A stretch of DNA of 64,000 bases from an uncultured Bacilli bacterium (GCA_944372115.1 CALVYH010000001.1:124001-188000), one strand, 5' to 3'. Positions 1 to 9,666 are shown, numbered from the stretch's first letter. The notes: generated from the sequence alone by a model not told the origin. Made by a program: numbers and translations.

Positions 1-317
1 ATTGCTATATCATGCCTTTAGATATTTCTTATCAAGATAAAGCTTTAGAAATCGCTACATCTTTAAGACTTAATGGTTATAAGAGCGATGTTAATTTAGA
101 AGGAAAAGGATTAAAAGGAATGCTTAAAAAAGCAATAAAGTTATCTTCTAAATACGCTTTAATTTTAGGTGAAGATGAAATTAAAAATAATTCAATCGTT
201 GTTAAAGATTTAAGTAAAGAAACTCAAGAGAGCATTGAATTAGATAAATTAATTGATTATTTAGATGAAAAAGAAAATGAAAATCATTCATGTTCTTGCC
301 ATCATCATGAGGAATAA
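1..317 (+). CDS. hisS: Histidine-tRNA ligase, C-terminal part (partial)
   Basis: This is the 3' end of a gene entering from the left edge; the open frame continues upstream of the first ATG at 12. The about 100 visible residues match the class II anticodon-binding domain of HisRS, with the segment SLRLNGYKSDV followed by GMLKKAIKLSSKYALILGEDE, then a short acidic tail. HisRS charges tRNA-His in the cytoplasm. It lies 5 bases before aspS, the usual hisS-aspS pairing of Firmicutes. Odd point: the protein ends in NHSCSCHHHEE, a Cys/His-rich tail that the HisRS family does not normally have. Confidence 0.85.
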   Translation, partial: CYIMPLDISYQDKALEIATSLRLNGYKSDVNLEGKGLKGMLKKAIKLSSKYALILGEDEIKNNSIVVKDLSKETQESIELDKLIDYLDEKENENHSCSCHHHEE

Positions 318-322
318 ATTTT

Positions 323-2074
323 ATGGAAAAAGAGGTTAAAAGAACTAATTATTGTGGAGAATTATCTTTAAATGATTTAAATAAAACTGTCTCTGTTGTC
401 GGGTGGGTTTCTAAAAAAAGAAATCTTGGAAGCTTAATGTTTGTTGATTTAAGAGATAGAAGCGGAATCATTCAAGTTTTAATTAAAACCGATTCTATTA
501 ATGTACCTGATATTCGTAATGAATATATTTTAAATATTACAGGTGTTGTTAATAAAAAAGATGTTCCAAACCCAAATTTAAAAACTGGTGAAATTGAAAT
601 TGAAGCAAGTGAAGTTGTTTTAATTAACACAGCAAAACAACCTCCATTTATTATTGCTGAAAAAACTGATGCTTTAGAAGATATTCGTTTAAAATATCGT
701 TATTTAGATTTAAGAAGACCTAATTTATTAAAGAATTTTATTACAAGAGCAAAAATTGTAAAAATTGCTCATGAATATTTAGATCAAAATGGTTTTATCG
801 AAGTTGAGACTCCTTATCTTGCTCCATCTACCCCAGAAGGTGCTAGAGATTATCTTGTTCCTAGTAGAATTCATAAAGGCCAATTTTATGCTCTTCCTCA
901 ATCACCACAACTTTATAAACAAATGCTAATGGTAGCTGGATTTGAAAGATATTATCAAGTTGCACGTTGTTTTAGAGATGAAGATTTAAGAGCTGATCGT
1001 CAACCTGATTTTACACAAATCGATATTGAAACTTCATTCTTAACTCAAGATCAATTCCTTACTTTGATGGAAGGATTCGTTCAAAAAGTATTTAAAGAAG
1101 TAATTAATGTCGATATTAAATTGCCTTTAAGAAGAATGTCTTATGATGAAGCAACAAATGTTTATGGAAGTGATAAACCAGATACTCGTTTTGATTTAAA
1201 ATTAACTGATGTTAAAGATTTATTTTTAAATTCTGAATTTGAAACTTTTAAAAACGCTAAATATATTAAAAGTATAAAAGTTGAAAATTTCGCTAAAGAA
1301 TGTTCTAGAAAAAAACAAGATACATATAATCTTTTAGCAAAAAAATTCAAACTTAATAACTTTTTTGTTATAAAATATGAAAACAATGAATTAGTTGGTT
1401 CTATTGTTAAATTCTTTGATGAAAAAACAAAAGCTGGTTTAATTGAAAGACTTAACTTAAAAGAAAATGATGTTATTTTCATCGCTCAAGGTAATGTTTT
1501 AAGAAATGTTAACTTCGGTCTTGGCGCTTTAAGAAGTGATTTAGCTGAAGAATTACATTTAATCAAACCACATACATTTGATGTATTATGGGTTGTTGAT
1601 TTCCCACTTTTTGAAAAGAGTGAAGAAACTGGAGAAATCACTCCATGTCATCACCCATTTACTAGACCAGTTGATGAAGATTTAGATAAATTAGAAACTG
1701 AACCATATAATGTTTATTCTTATACTTATGATATTGTTATGAATGGTTATGAAGCTGGTGGTGGCGGATTAAGAATTTATGATCAAGATACTCAAGATAG
1801 AATTTTTAAAATTTTAGGATTTAGCGAAGAAGACATTCAAAGAAAATTTGGATGGTTTGTCGAATCACTTAAATATGGAACACCTCCACATGGAGGAATG
1901 GCTTTCGGTCTTGAAAGATTAACTATGGTTTTATGCGAAACTAATAATATTAGAGACGTTATTGCTTTCCCTAAAAATTTAAGTGCTGTCTGCCCTGTTA
2001 CAAATGCTCCAGTAAGTGTTGATGATGATCAACTCACTGAGCTTGGTATAAAAATTGTGAAGGAGGAAGATTAG
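323..2074 (+). CDS. aspS: Aspartate-tRNA ligase
   Basis: Class II aminoacyl-tRNA synthetase of 583 residues, the usual length of the bacterial type with a GAD insertion. The N-terminal OB-fold anticodon domain contains GWVSKKRNLGSLMFVDLRDRSG; motif 2 is seen in FRDEDLRADRQPDFTQID; motif 3 is GMAFGLERLTMVL near the C terminus. It attaches aspartate to tRNA-Asp, and possibly also to tRNA-Asn if the organism uses the transamidation route; the sequence here does not decide this. GAGGA overlapping the hisS stop serves as the ribosome binding site, so the two genes are cotranscribed. tkt follows 2 bases after the stop. Confidence 0.96.
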   Translation: MEKEVKRTNYCGELSLNDLNKTVSVVGWVSKKRNLGSLMFVDLRDRSGIIQVLIKTDSINVPDIRNEYILNITGVVNKKDVPNPNLKTGEIEIEASEVVLINTAKQPPFIIAEKTDALEDIRLKYRYLDLRRPNLLKNFITRAKIVKIAHEYLDQNGFIEVETPYLAPSTPEGARDYLVPSRIHKGQFYALPQSPQLYKQMLMVAGFERYYQVARCFRDEDLRADRQPDFTQIDIETSFLTQDQFLTLMEGFVQKVFKEVINVDIKLPLRRMSYDEATNVYGSDKPDTRFDLKLTDVKDLFLNSEFETFKNAKYIKSIKVENFAKECSRKKQDTYNLLAKKFKLNNFFVIKYENNELVGSIVKFFDEKTKAGLIERLNLKENDVIFIAQGNVLRNVNFGLGALRSDLAEELHLIKPHTFDVLWVVDFPLFEKSEETGEITPCHHPFTRPVDEDLDKLETEPYNVYSYTYDIVMNGYEAGGGGLRIYDQDTQDRIFKILGFSEEDIQRKFGWFVESLKYGTPPHGGMAFGLERLTMVLCETNNIRDVIAFPKNLSAVCPVTNAPVSVDDDQLTELGIKIVKEED

Positions 2075-2076
2075 TT

Positions 2077-4071
2077 ATGCAAAGTTCACAATCTAGAAAA
2101 ACTCAAAAATTATGTGTCGCAGCTTTAAGAGCAACAGCTATCGACGGAATAAATCTTGCCAATAGCGGTCACCCAGGAGCTTCGCTTTCTCTTGCTCCAA
2201 TTATGTATGTTTTATATCGTGACTTCGTTGTTGCAAATCCATTCAAACCAAATTGGATAAACCGCGATAGAGTTGTTTTAAGTTGTGGACATGCATCAAT
2301 GCTTCTTTATACTATCCTTCATTTATGTGGATATAATATTTCTATTGATGATCTAAAGAAATTTAGAAAATTTGGTTCAATTACTCCTGGACATCCAGAA
2401 GTAGGAGTTACAGAAGGAATTGATGCCTCTAGCGGACCTTTAGGCCAAGGAATTGCTGAAGCAGTTGGCATTGCTCTTGCCGAAAGAATACTTTCTGCTC
2501 TATATTCAAAACATTTATTTAATCATTATACTTATTGTATTTGTGGGGATGGTTGTTTAGAAGAAGGCATTTCTCAAGAAGCAATTTCATTTGCTGGCTT
2601 AAATAAGTTAAATAAACTTATTCTTTTATATGATGCAAATGATGTTACACTTGATGGTCCTTTAGCTCAATCAGATGTTAACGATGTTAAAAAAAGATTT
2701 GAAAGTGCTAGATGGAATGTTATCTATGTAAAAGATGGTAATGATTTAACTCAGATTCGTAATGCTTTAACAAAAGCTAAAAAAGAAGAAGAAAGACCTA
2801 CTTTAATTGTTTTTAAAACTATTATTGGATATGGTTCGAAAAATCAAGGAACTTGTAAAGTTCATGGCGCTCCTTTAGGTGAAGAAGATGGTAAAAATGC
2901 TAAATTAAGTTATGGTTATACTAATGAACCATTTGATATCCCTCAAGAGGTTTATAATGATTTTAAAGAAACTTTTATTGCTAGAGCAAACGAAAAATAT
3001 GAAAAATATAATAACTATTATCAACAACAAAAAGCAATTAATGGCAATAAAATCGAAGTTTTAGAAAAAGTATTCAATAACAATATTGATGATATTATTG
3101 ATAATTTAAAATTTGATGTTTCTACTTTAAAAACTGATGCAACTAGAAATACTAGTGGTATTTTATTAAATTATTTCCATGAAAATTTACCTTTCCTCGT
3201 TGGAGGAAGTGCTGATGTTGCAAGTAGCGTTAAAACTCATTTAAATAATGGAATTACTTTTACTCCATTAACACCAAATGGAACAAATATAAATTGGGGT
3301 ATTCGTGAATTTTTAATGTGTGCAGCATCTAATGGAATTTTATTACATGGTGGATTAAGAAGCTATGTCGGTTCATTCTTTGTATTTAGTGATTATGCTA
3401 AGAGTGCGATTAGAATGTCTTCATTAATGAAAGTTCCTCAAATTTATCTTTTATCTCATGATTCAATTGCTGTAGGAGAAGATGGTCCAACTCATCAACC
3501 TATTGAACATTTTGCAATGCTTAGATCAATTCCTAATTTCAATTTAATTAGACCATGCGATGCAAAAGAAACTTATGGTGCTTATAGAGTAGCTTTAAAA
3601 AGTAAAACAACACCAACAGCAATCGTTTTATCTCGTCAAAACTTACCATTGCTTGAAAATTCTAAATATGATGATGATTTTGAAAAAGGTGCTTATATTA
3701 TTGATAAAGCTATTAAAGAAGTACCAGATGGAACAATTATTGCAACCGGAAGTGAAGTTTCTTTAGCAATTGAAACTAAGAAAAAATTGCTAAATGAAGG
3801 ATTTGATTTTGATGTTGTTTCAATGCCTTCTTATAATAGTTTTGATCTTCAAGATGATAAATATAAAGCAAGCGTTTTAAGATCAACAAGAGAAAAAACA
3901 TTCTCGGTTGAAATGGCTTCAACATTTGGATGGTATAAATATAGTGCTCATCCATATGGAATTAACACTTTTGGAGCTAGCGGAAGTGCTCATGAACTTA
4001 TTTCTCATTTTAAATTTGAAGAACCTTATTTAACAAAATTTATCCTTGATTTTATGAAGGAGAATAACTAA
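2077..4071 (+). CDS. tkt: Transketolase
   Basis: Thiamine-diphosphate enzyme of 664 residues that moves two-carbon units between sugar phosphates in the non-oxidative pentose phosphate pathway. Visible marks are the N-terminal SGHPGASLSLAP, the TPP-binding GDGCLEEGISQEAISFAGL with the later ND, and the pyrimidine-domain segment HDSIAVGEDGPTHQPIEH. GGAGGA 9 bases upstream supports this ATG. It lies in the hisS-aspS-tkt run and connects with deoB, deoC and cdd elsewhere in the window, which feed deoxyribose phosphate and pentoses into the same pathway. Confidence 0.95.
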   Translation: MQSSQSRKTQKLCVAALRATAIDGINLANSGHPGASLSLAPIMYVLYRDFVVANPFKPNWINRDRVVLSCGHASMLLYTILHLCGYNISIDDLKKFRKFGSITPGHPEVGVTEGIDASSGPLGQGIAEAVGIALAERILSALYSKHLFNHYTYCICGDGCLEEGISQEAISFAGLNKLNKLILLYDANDVTLDGPLAQSDVNDVKKRFESARWNVIYVKDGNDLTQIRNALTKAKKEEERPTLIVFKTIIGYGSKNQGTCKVHGAPLGEEDGKNAKLSYGYTNEPFDIPQEVYNDFKETFIARANEKYEKYNNYYQQQKAINGNKIEVLEKVFNNNIDDIIDNLKFDVSTLKTDATRNTSGILLNYFHENLPFLVGGSADVASSVKTHLNNGITFTPLTPNGTNINWGIREFLMCAASNGILLHGGLRSYVGSFFVFSDYAKSAIRMSSLMKVPQIYLLSHDSIAVGEDGPTHQPIEHFAMLRSIPNFNLIRPCDAKETYGAYRVALKSKTTPTAIVLSRQNLPLLENSKYDDDFEKGAYIIDKAIKEVPDGTIIATGSEVSLAIETKKKLLNEGFDFDVVSMPSYNSFDLQDDKYKASVLRSTREKTFSVEMASTFGWYKYSAHPYGINTFGASGSAHELISHFKFEEPYLTKFILDFMKENN

Positions 4072-4072
4072 T

Positions 4073-4405
4073 ATGGCAAATTATATTTATTTAAATAAAT
4101 TTAACAAAAATGGCAAATTAGCCATGAGCAAAAAGGTTTTTGTAACAATCGGTAGAGAATCTTTAAAAGATGTCGTCGGTGTTATAAAAAAAGATGAGAA
4201 ATTAGAAAAATCTAAACCAAGCGTTGTCGCAATTATTAGAGGAAATAAAATTTCTTATAAGTTTAATCTTCTTGTTGAAAAAGATGTTAGTAAAGAAATA
4301 ATTGAAGAAGAAGTAACAAAAAATTTAAATGTTAACTTATTAAATCAATGCGAAGCTATTCCTTTTGATATTTCTTTTTCCTTTAGTGATGCTAAAAATA
4401 AATAA
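4073..4405 (+). CDS. Asp23/Gls24 family protein
   Basis: Small 110-residue protein resembling the Asp23/Gls24 (YloU/YqhY) family, mainly by its position directly before nusB, where Firmicutes usually carry such a gene, and by its length and the alternating beta-rich segments around VFVTIGRESLKDVVGVIKKD. Family members are cell-envelope-stress or lipid-related proteins of uncertain molecular function. GAAGGAG lies upstream of the ATG. The N-terminal part is more divergent than in B. subtilis YqhY, so the family call is moderate. Confidence 0.55.
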   Translation: MANYIYLNKFNKNGKLAMSKKVFVTIGRESLKDVVGVIKKDEKLEKSKPSVVAIIRGNKISYKFNLLVEKDVSKEIIEEEVTKNLNVNLLNQCEAIPFDISFSFSDAKNK

Positions 4406-4412
4406 AAATATT

Positions 4413-4829
4413 ATGGAAGAAATTAGTAGAAATAAAACACAAGAAATCGCAATGCAAATCCTCTCTTCGTTTTTAATTTGTCAAGATGAAGGAGTTGTCA
4501 TTAATATCGAACAAACATTCGAGGATTTTTTAGGAATGAGTTATGAAGAAACTCCAACATTTTTAAAAGAAATTATTATTAAAGCTTTAAAAAATGAAAA
4601 AGAAACAATTACATTAATTTCTAAATATTTAAAGAATTGGAAATTTTCTCGACTTAATACTTGCATCAAAGCTATTTTAATTTTAGCAGTCACAAATTTT
4701 AAATATATTGAAGGAATGAATAAAAATATCGCCATAAATATCGCTGTTGAATTAGCAAAAAAATATGGAGAAAAAGAAGATTATAAATTTGTTAATGCTA
4801 TTTTAGATAATTGTTTAAAAAATGAATAA
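4413..4829 (+). CDS. nusB: Transcription antitermination protein NusB
   Basis: All-helical 138-residue protein that with NusE (S10) binds boxA RNA and keeps RNA polymerase elongating through rRNA operons. The N-terminal segment NKTQEIAMQILSSFL and the C-terminal NIAINIAVELAKKYGEKEDYKFVNAILD are typical of NusB. An in-frame ATG lies upstream at 4365, but translation from there would run through the Asp23-like gene in another frame, and the N-terminal NusB motif begins right after the ATG at 4413. No clear Shine-Dalgarno sequence precedes it. The end overlaps xseA by 8 bases, as in the common nusB-xseA-xseB order. Confidence 0.9.
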   Translation: MEEISRNKTQEIAMQILSSFLICQDEGVVINIEQTFEDFLGMSYEETPTFLKEIIIKALKNEKETITLISKYLKNWKFSRLNTCIKAILILAVTNFKYIEGMNKNIAINIAVELAKKYGEKEDYKFVNAILDNCLKNE

Positions 4830-6057
4830 TTTTGAAGAAGAATTAAATAATAATATTAAAAATCATACTTTTAGTGTAATAGAGATTAATAGTTTAGTTA
4901 AAGAAATATTTGATAGTTCTCCAATTTTTAAATCGCTCAAAGTAAAGGGTGAAATTTCTAATTGGAAGGGCAAAAATATTACAGGACATATCTATTTTTC
5001 TCTTAAAGATAATTCAAGCACTATTAAATGTGTCATGTTTAAATATGACACTTTTTCTTTAAAAGAAGATTTTAAAGATGGAGATGAAGTTATTTTAACT
5101 TGCTCTTTATCTGTTTATTCTCCTGGTGGATATTATCAATTAATAGTTAAAAATATTACTAGAGAAGGTGAAGGAGACATTTTATTAAGAAAACAAAAAT
5201 TAATTGAAAAGCTATCAAAAGAAGGTCTTTTTGATGAATCTAGAAAGAAAAAAATACCTCTTTTTCCATATAAAATAGGTATTATTGTTGGAAAAAATAG
5301 TGCTGCAAGTAAAGATTTAGAGACAAATATTATTAGAAGGTGGCCATTAATTGAGATTAATTTTTACTATAGTTTAGTCCAAGGTAAAGAAGCTCCTTTA
5401 GATTTAATTAAAAATATCATTAAAGCTGATAATGATTCTAACAATGTTTTAATTATTGCAAGAGGTGGAGGAAGTATTGAAGATTTATCTGCTTTTGATG
5501 ATGAAACATTAATTCGAACTATATCTAAAATAAAAACTCCTTTGATAAGCGCTGTTGGCCATGAAATAAATCGATCAATCACAGATTTTATCGCTGATAA
5601 ATATGCTTCAACTCCAACAGGCGCAGCAGAAATTGTAGTTCCTAATAAAGACGATGTTTTACTTGATTTAAAACAAAATAAAGATTATATAAATACAATA
5701 ATGAATAATTATTTATCGATTTATATTCATAAATTAACTATTTTAAAAACAAATAAATCATTAACAAGTTTAGATAAAATATATGATTCATATTATGAAA
5801 AAATAAATAATTATTCGATAAAAATTAATAATTTATTTACTAATTACATTTTAAATTTAAATAATAAAATAAATAAATTTAAACTTCTTGCTGATTCTTC
5901 CAATCCTTATAATATTTTAAATAAAGGGTATTGTATTATAAAGAATGAAAATAATGAAATTATTTATAATTCTAATCTATTAAAAAAAGAAGGAAATAAT
6001 AAAATAATTTTTAAAGACAAAGAGGTTAATGTAACAATCATTAAAAAGGAGAAATAG
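4822..6057 (+). CDS. xseA: Exodeoxyribonuclease VII large subunit
   Basis: 411 residues. An N-terminal OB-fold, with VKGEISNWKGKNITGHIYFSLKD, is followed by the catalytic core containing FPYKIGIIVGKNSAASKD, LIIARGGGSIEDLSAFDDE and SAVGHEINRSITDFIADKYASTPTGAAE, then a coiled-coil C terminus rich in Asn and Lys. With XseB it degrades single-stranded DNA to short oligonucleotides in repair. The start overlaps the end of nusB by 8 bases and xseB follows 3 bases later, so the subunits are translationally linked. Confidence 0.95.
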   Translation: MNNFEEELNNNIKNHTFSVIEINSLVKEIFDSSPIFKSLKVKGEISNWKGKNITGHIYFSLKDNSSTIKCVMFKYDTFSLKEDFKDGDEVILTCSLSVYSPGGYYQLIVKNITREGEGDILLRKQKLIEKLSKEGLFDESRKKKIPLFPYKIGIIVGKNSAASKDLETNIIRRWPLIEINFYYSLVQGKEAPLDLIKNIIKADNDSNNVLIIARGGGSIEDLSAFDDETLIRTISKIKTPLISAVGHEINRSITDFIADKYASTPTGAAEIVVPNKDDVLLDLKQNKDYINTIMNNYLSIYIHKLTILKTNKSLTSLDKIYDSYYEKINNYSIKINNLFTNYILNLNNKINKFKLLADSSNPYNILNKGYCIIKNENNEIIYNSNLLKKEGNNKIIFKDKEVNVTIIKKEK

Positions 6058-6060
6058 TTT

Positions 6061-6249
6061 ATGAAAGAAAAAGAACTAACTTTTGAAGAAAAATTAAAAC
6101 GTCTAGAAGAGATTGTAAATAAAATGAATGAAGGAAATGCACCTTTAAATGAAATGATTTCTTTATATGAAGAAGCTCAAAAATTAATTAAAGAAGAAAC
6201 AGAAACTTTAGATAATGCTAAAGCAAAAATAAATGAATATAGTAAATAA
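6061..6249 (+). CDS. xseB: Exodeoxyribonuclease VII small subunit
   Basis: 62-residue helical protein with the family signature LTFEEKLKRLEEIVNKMNEGNAPL and LYEEAQKLI. It binds the coiled-coil region of XseA to form the holoenzyme. AAGGAG 6 bases upstream fits this ATG. It is the last gene of the nusB-xseA-xseB block; the following dinB may have its own promoter. Confidence 0.92.
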   Translation: MKEKELTFEEKLKRLEEIVNKMNEGNAPLNEMISLYEEAQKLIKEETETLDNAKAKINEYSK

Positions 6250-6261
6250 TTAGTAATTTAT

Positions 6262-6267
6262 TAGTAT
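6262..6267 (+). promoter_or_regulatory. Candidate -10 box of dinB
   Basis: TAGTAT ends 6 bases before the dinB ATG. There is no Shine-Dalgarno sequence and no good -35 hexamer, so if used it would give an essentially leaderless transcript. Confidence 0.35.
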
Positions 6268-6273
6268 ATTTCT

Positions 6274-7479
6274 ATGAGTAAAATTATACTTCATATTGAT
6301 TTAAATACTTTCTTTGTTAGGTGTGAAGAAATCAAAAATCCTTCCTTAATAGGTAAACCAGTTGCTATTGGAAACGAAGGAAGAGCTGGTATAGTTTCAA
6401 CTTGCTCATATGAAGCTAGAAAATATGGTGTTAGCTCAGGAATGCCAATGTTTCAAGCTAAAGCTTTATGTAAAGATTTAATAATTTTACCTCCTGATTC
6501 GAATTTTATCGAACTTTTAAGCAAAGAATTTATTTCTCACATAAGAAAATATAGTGAAATTATCGAGCAAATTTCATGTGATGAATGCTATGTTGATATA
6601 ACTGAATCTTTTAAAAAATATGGTAGAAATAATATTTATTGGTATTTAAAAGATATTCAAAATTCTTTATACAAAAAGACCAAATTAAAATGTTCAATAG
6701 GTGTTGGGCCTACTAAATTTTTAGCAAAAATGGGTTCTGATTATAAAAAACCAATGGGAATTACAATAATTAGAAAAAAAGACGTAAAAAAAATATTATT
6801 TCCTTTAGACGTTAATTCATTTTATGGAATAGGAAAGAAAACCGCTCCAAAATTATATAAACTAGGTATAAAAACAATAGGCGACTTATATTATAAAATC
6901 AAATTAAATATTCCAGAAGTTAATGATACTTTAATGGAATCAAAAAAATATATTATTGATTGTTTAGAAGGAAGATCTTCAGATGTAGTTCATGTTTTTT
7001 CAGATGAACAAAAATCAATTGGAACTACAAGAACTTTATTGAGTGATTCGAATTCTAGAGACGAAATTCGTGATTTTTATTTAAAAGAAGTAGATCGAAT
7101 TATAAAAGACATGAAAAATGAAGGAAAATTAACAAAAACGATTCAACTTACTTTAAAAGAAGCATCAAAAACTGGCGATTTCAAAACTACTACATATTCA
7201 AAAGCAATCGGTGATTATACTGATAACGAAACAAAAATTAAAGAAGCTGCTAATAAATTATTTGAAAGTTCATATAAAAATCAAACGATAAGATTAATAG
7301 GCTTTAGTGTAAAAAACTTAATAAATAGAAATGAAGCCGTTACACAAATGACTTTTGATGATTACATGATTCATGAAAAAGAGAGTGAAACTTTTCTTTT
7401 AATTAATGAATTAAATAGAAAATTTAATAAAGACGTATTAAAAAGAGTATCAGATTTAAAAAAAGAAAATGGAAATTAA
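6274..7479 (+). CDS. dinB: DNA polymerase IV (Y family)
   Basis: 401-residue translesion polymerase. The palm carries IDLNTFFVRCEE (first catalytic Asp) and SCDECYVDIT (catalytic Asp-Glu pair); VSTCSYEARKYGV and the thumb helix-hairpin-helix YGIGKKTAPKLYKLGI are typical of DinB. The little-finger domain follows. It is error-prone and bypasses lesions at stalled forks. The gene overlaps xerD by 11 bases. The C terminus is short and no clear clamp-binding peptide is obvious. Confidence 0.94.
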   Translation: MSKIILHIDLNTFFVRCEEIKNPSLIGKPVAIGNEGRAGIVSTCSYEARKYGVSSGMPMFQAKALCKDLIILPPDSNFIELLSKEFISHIRKYSEIIEQISCDECYVDITESFKKYGRNNIYWYLKDIQNSLYKKTKLKCSIGVGPTKFLAKMGSDYKKPMGITIIRKKDVKKILFPLDVNSFYGIGKKTAPKLYKLGIKTIGDLYYKIKLNIPEVNDTLMESKKYIIDCLEGRSSDVVHVFSDEQKSIGTTRTLLSDSNSRDEIRDFYLKEVDRIIKDMKNEGKLTKTIQLTLKEASKTGDFKTTTYSKAIGDYTDNETKIKEAANKLFESSYKNQTIRLIGFSVKNLINRNEAVTQMTFDDYMIHEKESETFLLINELNRKFNKDVLKRVSDLKKENGN

Positions 7480-8353
7480 TCAAGCTTTTCAAAAATATTT
7501 AAATTTTTTATTAATAGAAAAAAATTTACTTCCTCAAACAATAGAAAATTATAAGGAAGATTTTTTGCTTTTTAAAAAATATTTTCCTTATATTTTAGAT
7601 ACATCAGATTTAAGTAAGGATGACATAAATGATTTTAACTATAATTTGTCGATTAATAACTTAAAAACCTCATCAATAAAAAGAAGATTATCAACAATTA
7701 AAAATTTTTATATTTTTTTAGAAACTGAAGGAATTGCTGATAATATTATTGGAAAAATTTATACACCAAAAAGTGAAAAATATTTACCTGAATATTTAAC
7801 GATTGAAGAGGTTGATGCATTAATTAATTCATTTGATATTTCTAAAGATGATGAATTAAGAGATAAAGCAATCATTGAAACAATGTATTCCTCTGGATTA
7901 CGTGTTTCTGAACTTATTAATTTAAAAATTAAAGATATAAATACTCAAGAAAAAATAATAAAAGTACTTGGAAAAGGATATAAACAAAGAGAAGTACCAA
8001 TAAGAAATGAAGCTCTTTATTTTATTGATTTATATTTAAAAAATGTGCGTAAAAAAATTATTTCTAATGATAAAACTACCCTTTTTGTGAATAAAAAAGG
8101 CCATAAATTAACAAGGCAATATATTTTTGAAATGATAAGAAAACATGCGAAAATAATTAATTTAAATAAAACTATTTCTCCTCATACGTTAAGACATTCT
8201 TTTGCTACCCATTTATTATCTAAAGGAGCCGATTTAAAAACTGTAAAAGAGATGTTAGGACATGAAAATATAGAAACAACCCAAATTTATACTCATGTTG
8301 CAGAAGAAAAAATTATGAGTGCTTACGATAAATTTCGGAACAAAAACGATTAA
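7469..8353 (+). CDS. xerD: Tyrosine recombinase, XerD-like
   Basis: 294-residue site-specific recombinase with an N-terminal SAM-like core-binding domain and a catalytic domain with all residues in place: Arg145 in SSGLRVSEL, Lys in GKGYKQREV, His239 and Arg242 in HTLRHSFATHLL, His265 and nucleophile Tyr274 in LGHENIETTQIYTHV. Xer recombinases resolve chromosome dimers at dif during division. The gene sits directly before deoB, as xerD (ripX) sits before drm in Bacillus, which favours XerD over XerC. A dif-like site lies 3.9 kb downstream. Start overlaps dinB by 11 bases. Confidence 0.88.
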   Translation: MEINQAFQKYLNFLLIEKNLLPQTIENYKEDFLLFKKYFPYILDTSDLSKDDINDFNYNLSINNLKTSSIKRRLSTIKNFYIFLETEGIADNIIGKIYTPKSEKYLPEYLTIEEVDALINSFDISKDDELRDKAIIETMYSSGLRVSELINLKIKDINTQEKIIKVLGKGYKQREVPIRNEALYFIDLYLKNVRKKIISNDKTTLFVNKKGHKLTRQYIFEMIRKHAKIINLNKTISPHTLRHSFATHLLSKGADLKTVKEMLGHENIETTQIYTHVAEEKIMSAYDKFRNKND

Positions 8354-8370
8354 AAAAACATGCAAATTAA

Positions 8371-8399
8371 TACATTTATATATTGATTATTGCTATAAT
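8371..8399 (+). promoter_or_regulatory. Candidate promoter of deoB
   Basis: TACATT, 17-base spacer, TATAAT. The -10 box is perfect and the -35 box weak. The ATG is 30 bases past the -10 with AAGG in between, so this unit has a normal short leader. Confidence 0.55.
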
Positions 8400-8429
8400 A
8401 GTTAAGGTAATTTTATTAAGGTAACGTTT

Positions 8430-9647
8430 ATGAAAAAATTTAAAAGAATTATTTGTATTGTACTTGATAGTTTAGGAATCGGAAATGCTAAAGACGCTAT
8501 AAATTTCCATCAAAATAAAGAAGTAAATGATTTGGGATCAAATACTTTTAAACACATTAGCGAAAGTTTTGAAAACGGACTTAATATTCCTACCTTAAAT
8601 TCATTTGGAATTGCTGATTTAGATGAAATTAAAGGTTGCAAAAAAGTATCTCATCCTAATTCTTATTCACTTAGATTAAACGAAGCTAGCAATGGGAAAG
8701 ATACGATGACTGGCCATTGGGAAATGATGGGTATTTTAACAAAAAAACCATTCCAAACTTTTACAGAAACTGGTTTTCCACAAGATTTAATTGATGAACT
8801 TGAAAAAGAAACTGGTTATAAATTTATTGGTAATTATGCAGCTAGTGGAACTGAGATTTTAAAAGATTTAGGCGAAGAATCTATCAAAGAAAATTCTTTA
8901 ATAATCTATACATCTAGTGATAGTGTTCTTCAAATTTGTGCAAGCGAAGAGACTGTTGGATTAAAAGAACTTTATAGAGTTTGTGAAATTGCTCGTAAGC
9001 TATGCATGAAAGATGAATGGTTTGTTGGAAGAATTATCGCTAGACCATTTATTGGAAAAACAAAAGATACATTTAAAAGAACATCCAATAGACATGATTA
9101 TGCTGTTTCTCCAAGTGGAATTACAGTAATGGATATTTTAAAAGATAATGGATATCAAGTTAATTGCGTTGGAAAAATCAATGATATATTTAATGGCGCA
9201 GGTGTAACTTCAACAGTACATATTTCATCAAATATCGATGGCATGAATAAAACAATGGATATTATTAAATCTAAAGAATTTAATGAAGGTTTCTGTTTTG
9301 TAAATTTAGTTGAATTTGATAGTGAATATGGACATAGGAGAAACCCTGTTGGATATGGGAAAGCTATTGAGACTTTTGATGAACAATTAAAAGAATTAAT
9401 TAATTATTTAAATGATGAAGATTTATTAATGATTACAGCTGATCATGGGAACGATCCAACATGGAAAGGTACAGATCATACTAGAGAAATGGTCCCATTA
9501 TTATGTTTTTCAAAATCGTATACTAACGGGAAAACGTTAGATGATAGAGATTCATTTGCTGATATTGGCGATACAATTTTAACAAATTTCAATCTAAAAA
9601 AAGATGATACAATGATTGGTAAAACAATAGAAGAATTACTTAAATAA
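8430..9647 (+). CDS. deoB: Phosphopentomutase
   Basis: 405-residue enzyme of the alkaline-phosphatase superfamily that interconverts (deoxy)ribose 1-phosphate and 5-phosphate in nucleoside salvage. Metal-binding and catalytic elements seen: VLDSLGIGNAKDA at the N terminus, GKDTMTGHWEMMG with the phosphorylated Thr, and near the C terminus TADHGNDPTWKGTDHTREMVPLL. It follows xerD as in Bacillus. Its product deoxyribose 5-phosphate is the substrate of DeoC, encoded at 37793. The lipoprotein gene starts 19 bases after the stop, so deoB probably leads a three-gene operon. Confidence 0.95.
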   Translation: MKKFKRIICIVLDSLGIGNAKDAINFHQNKEVNDLGSNTFKHISESFENGLNIPTLNSFGIADLDEIKGCKKVSHPNSYSLRLNEASNGKDTMTGHWEMMGILTKKPFQTFTETGFPQDLIDELEKETGYKFIGNYAASGTEILKDLGEESIKENSLIIYTSSDSVLQICASEETVGLKELYRVCEIARKLCMKDEWFVGRIIARPFIGKTKDTFKRTSNRHDYAVSPSGITVMDILKDNGYQVNCVGKINDIFNGAGVTSTVHISSNIDGMNKTMDIIKSKEFNEGFCFVNLVEFDSEYGHRRNPVGYGKAIETFDEQLKELINYLNDEDLLMITADHGNDPTWKGTDHTREMVPLLCFSKSYTNGKTLDDRDSFADIGDTILTNFNLKKDDTMIGKTIEELLK

Positions 9648-9666
9648 AATGAAAGAAGGGTAAAAA

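Noticed and set aside
1162-1482. Long antisense ORF inside aspS
   Set aside because: Mirror of a strongly coding region; no ribosome binding site and no recognisable domain. The same holds for other antisense frames in tkt, parC, dnaJ and glyQS.
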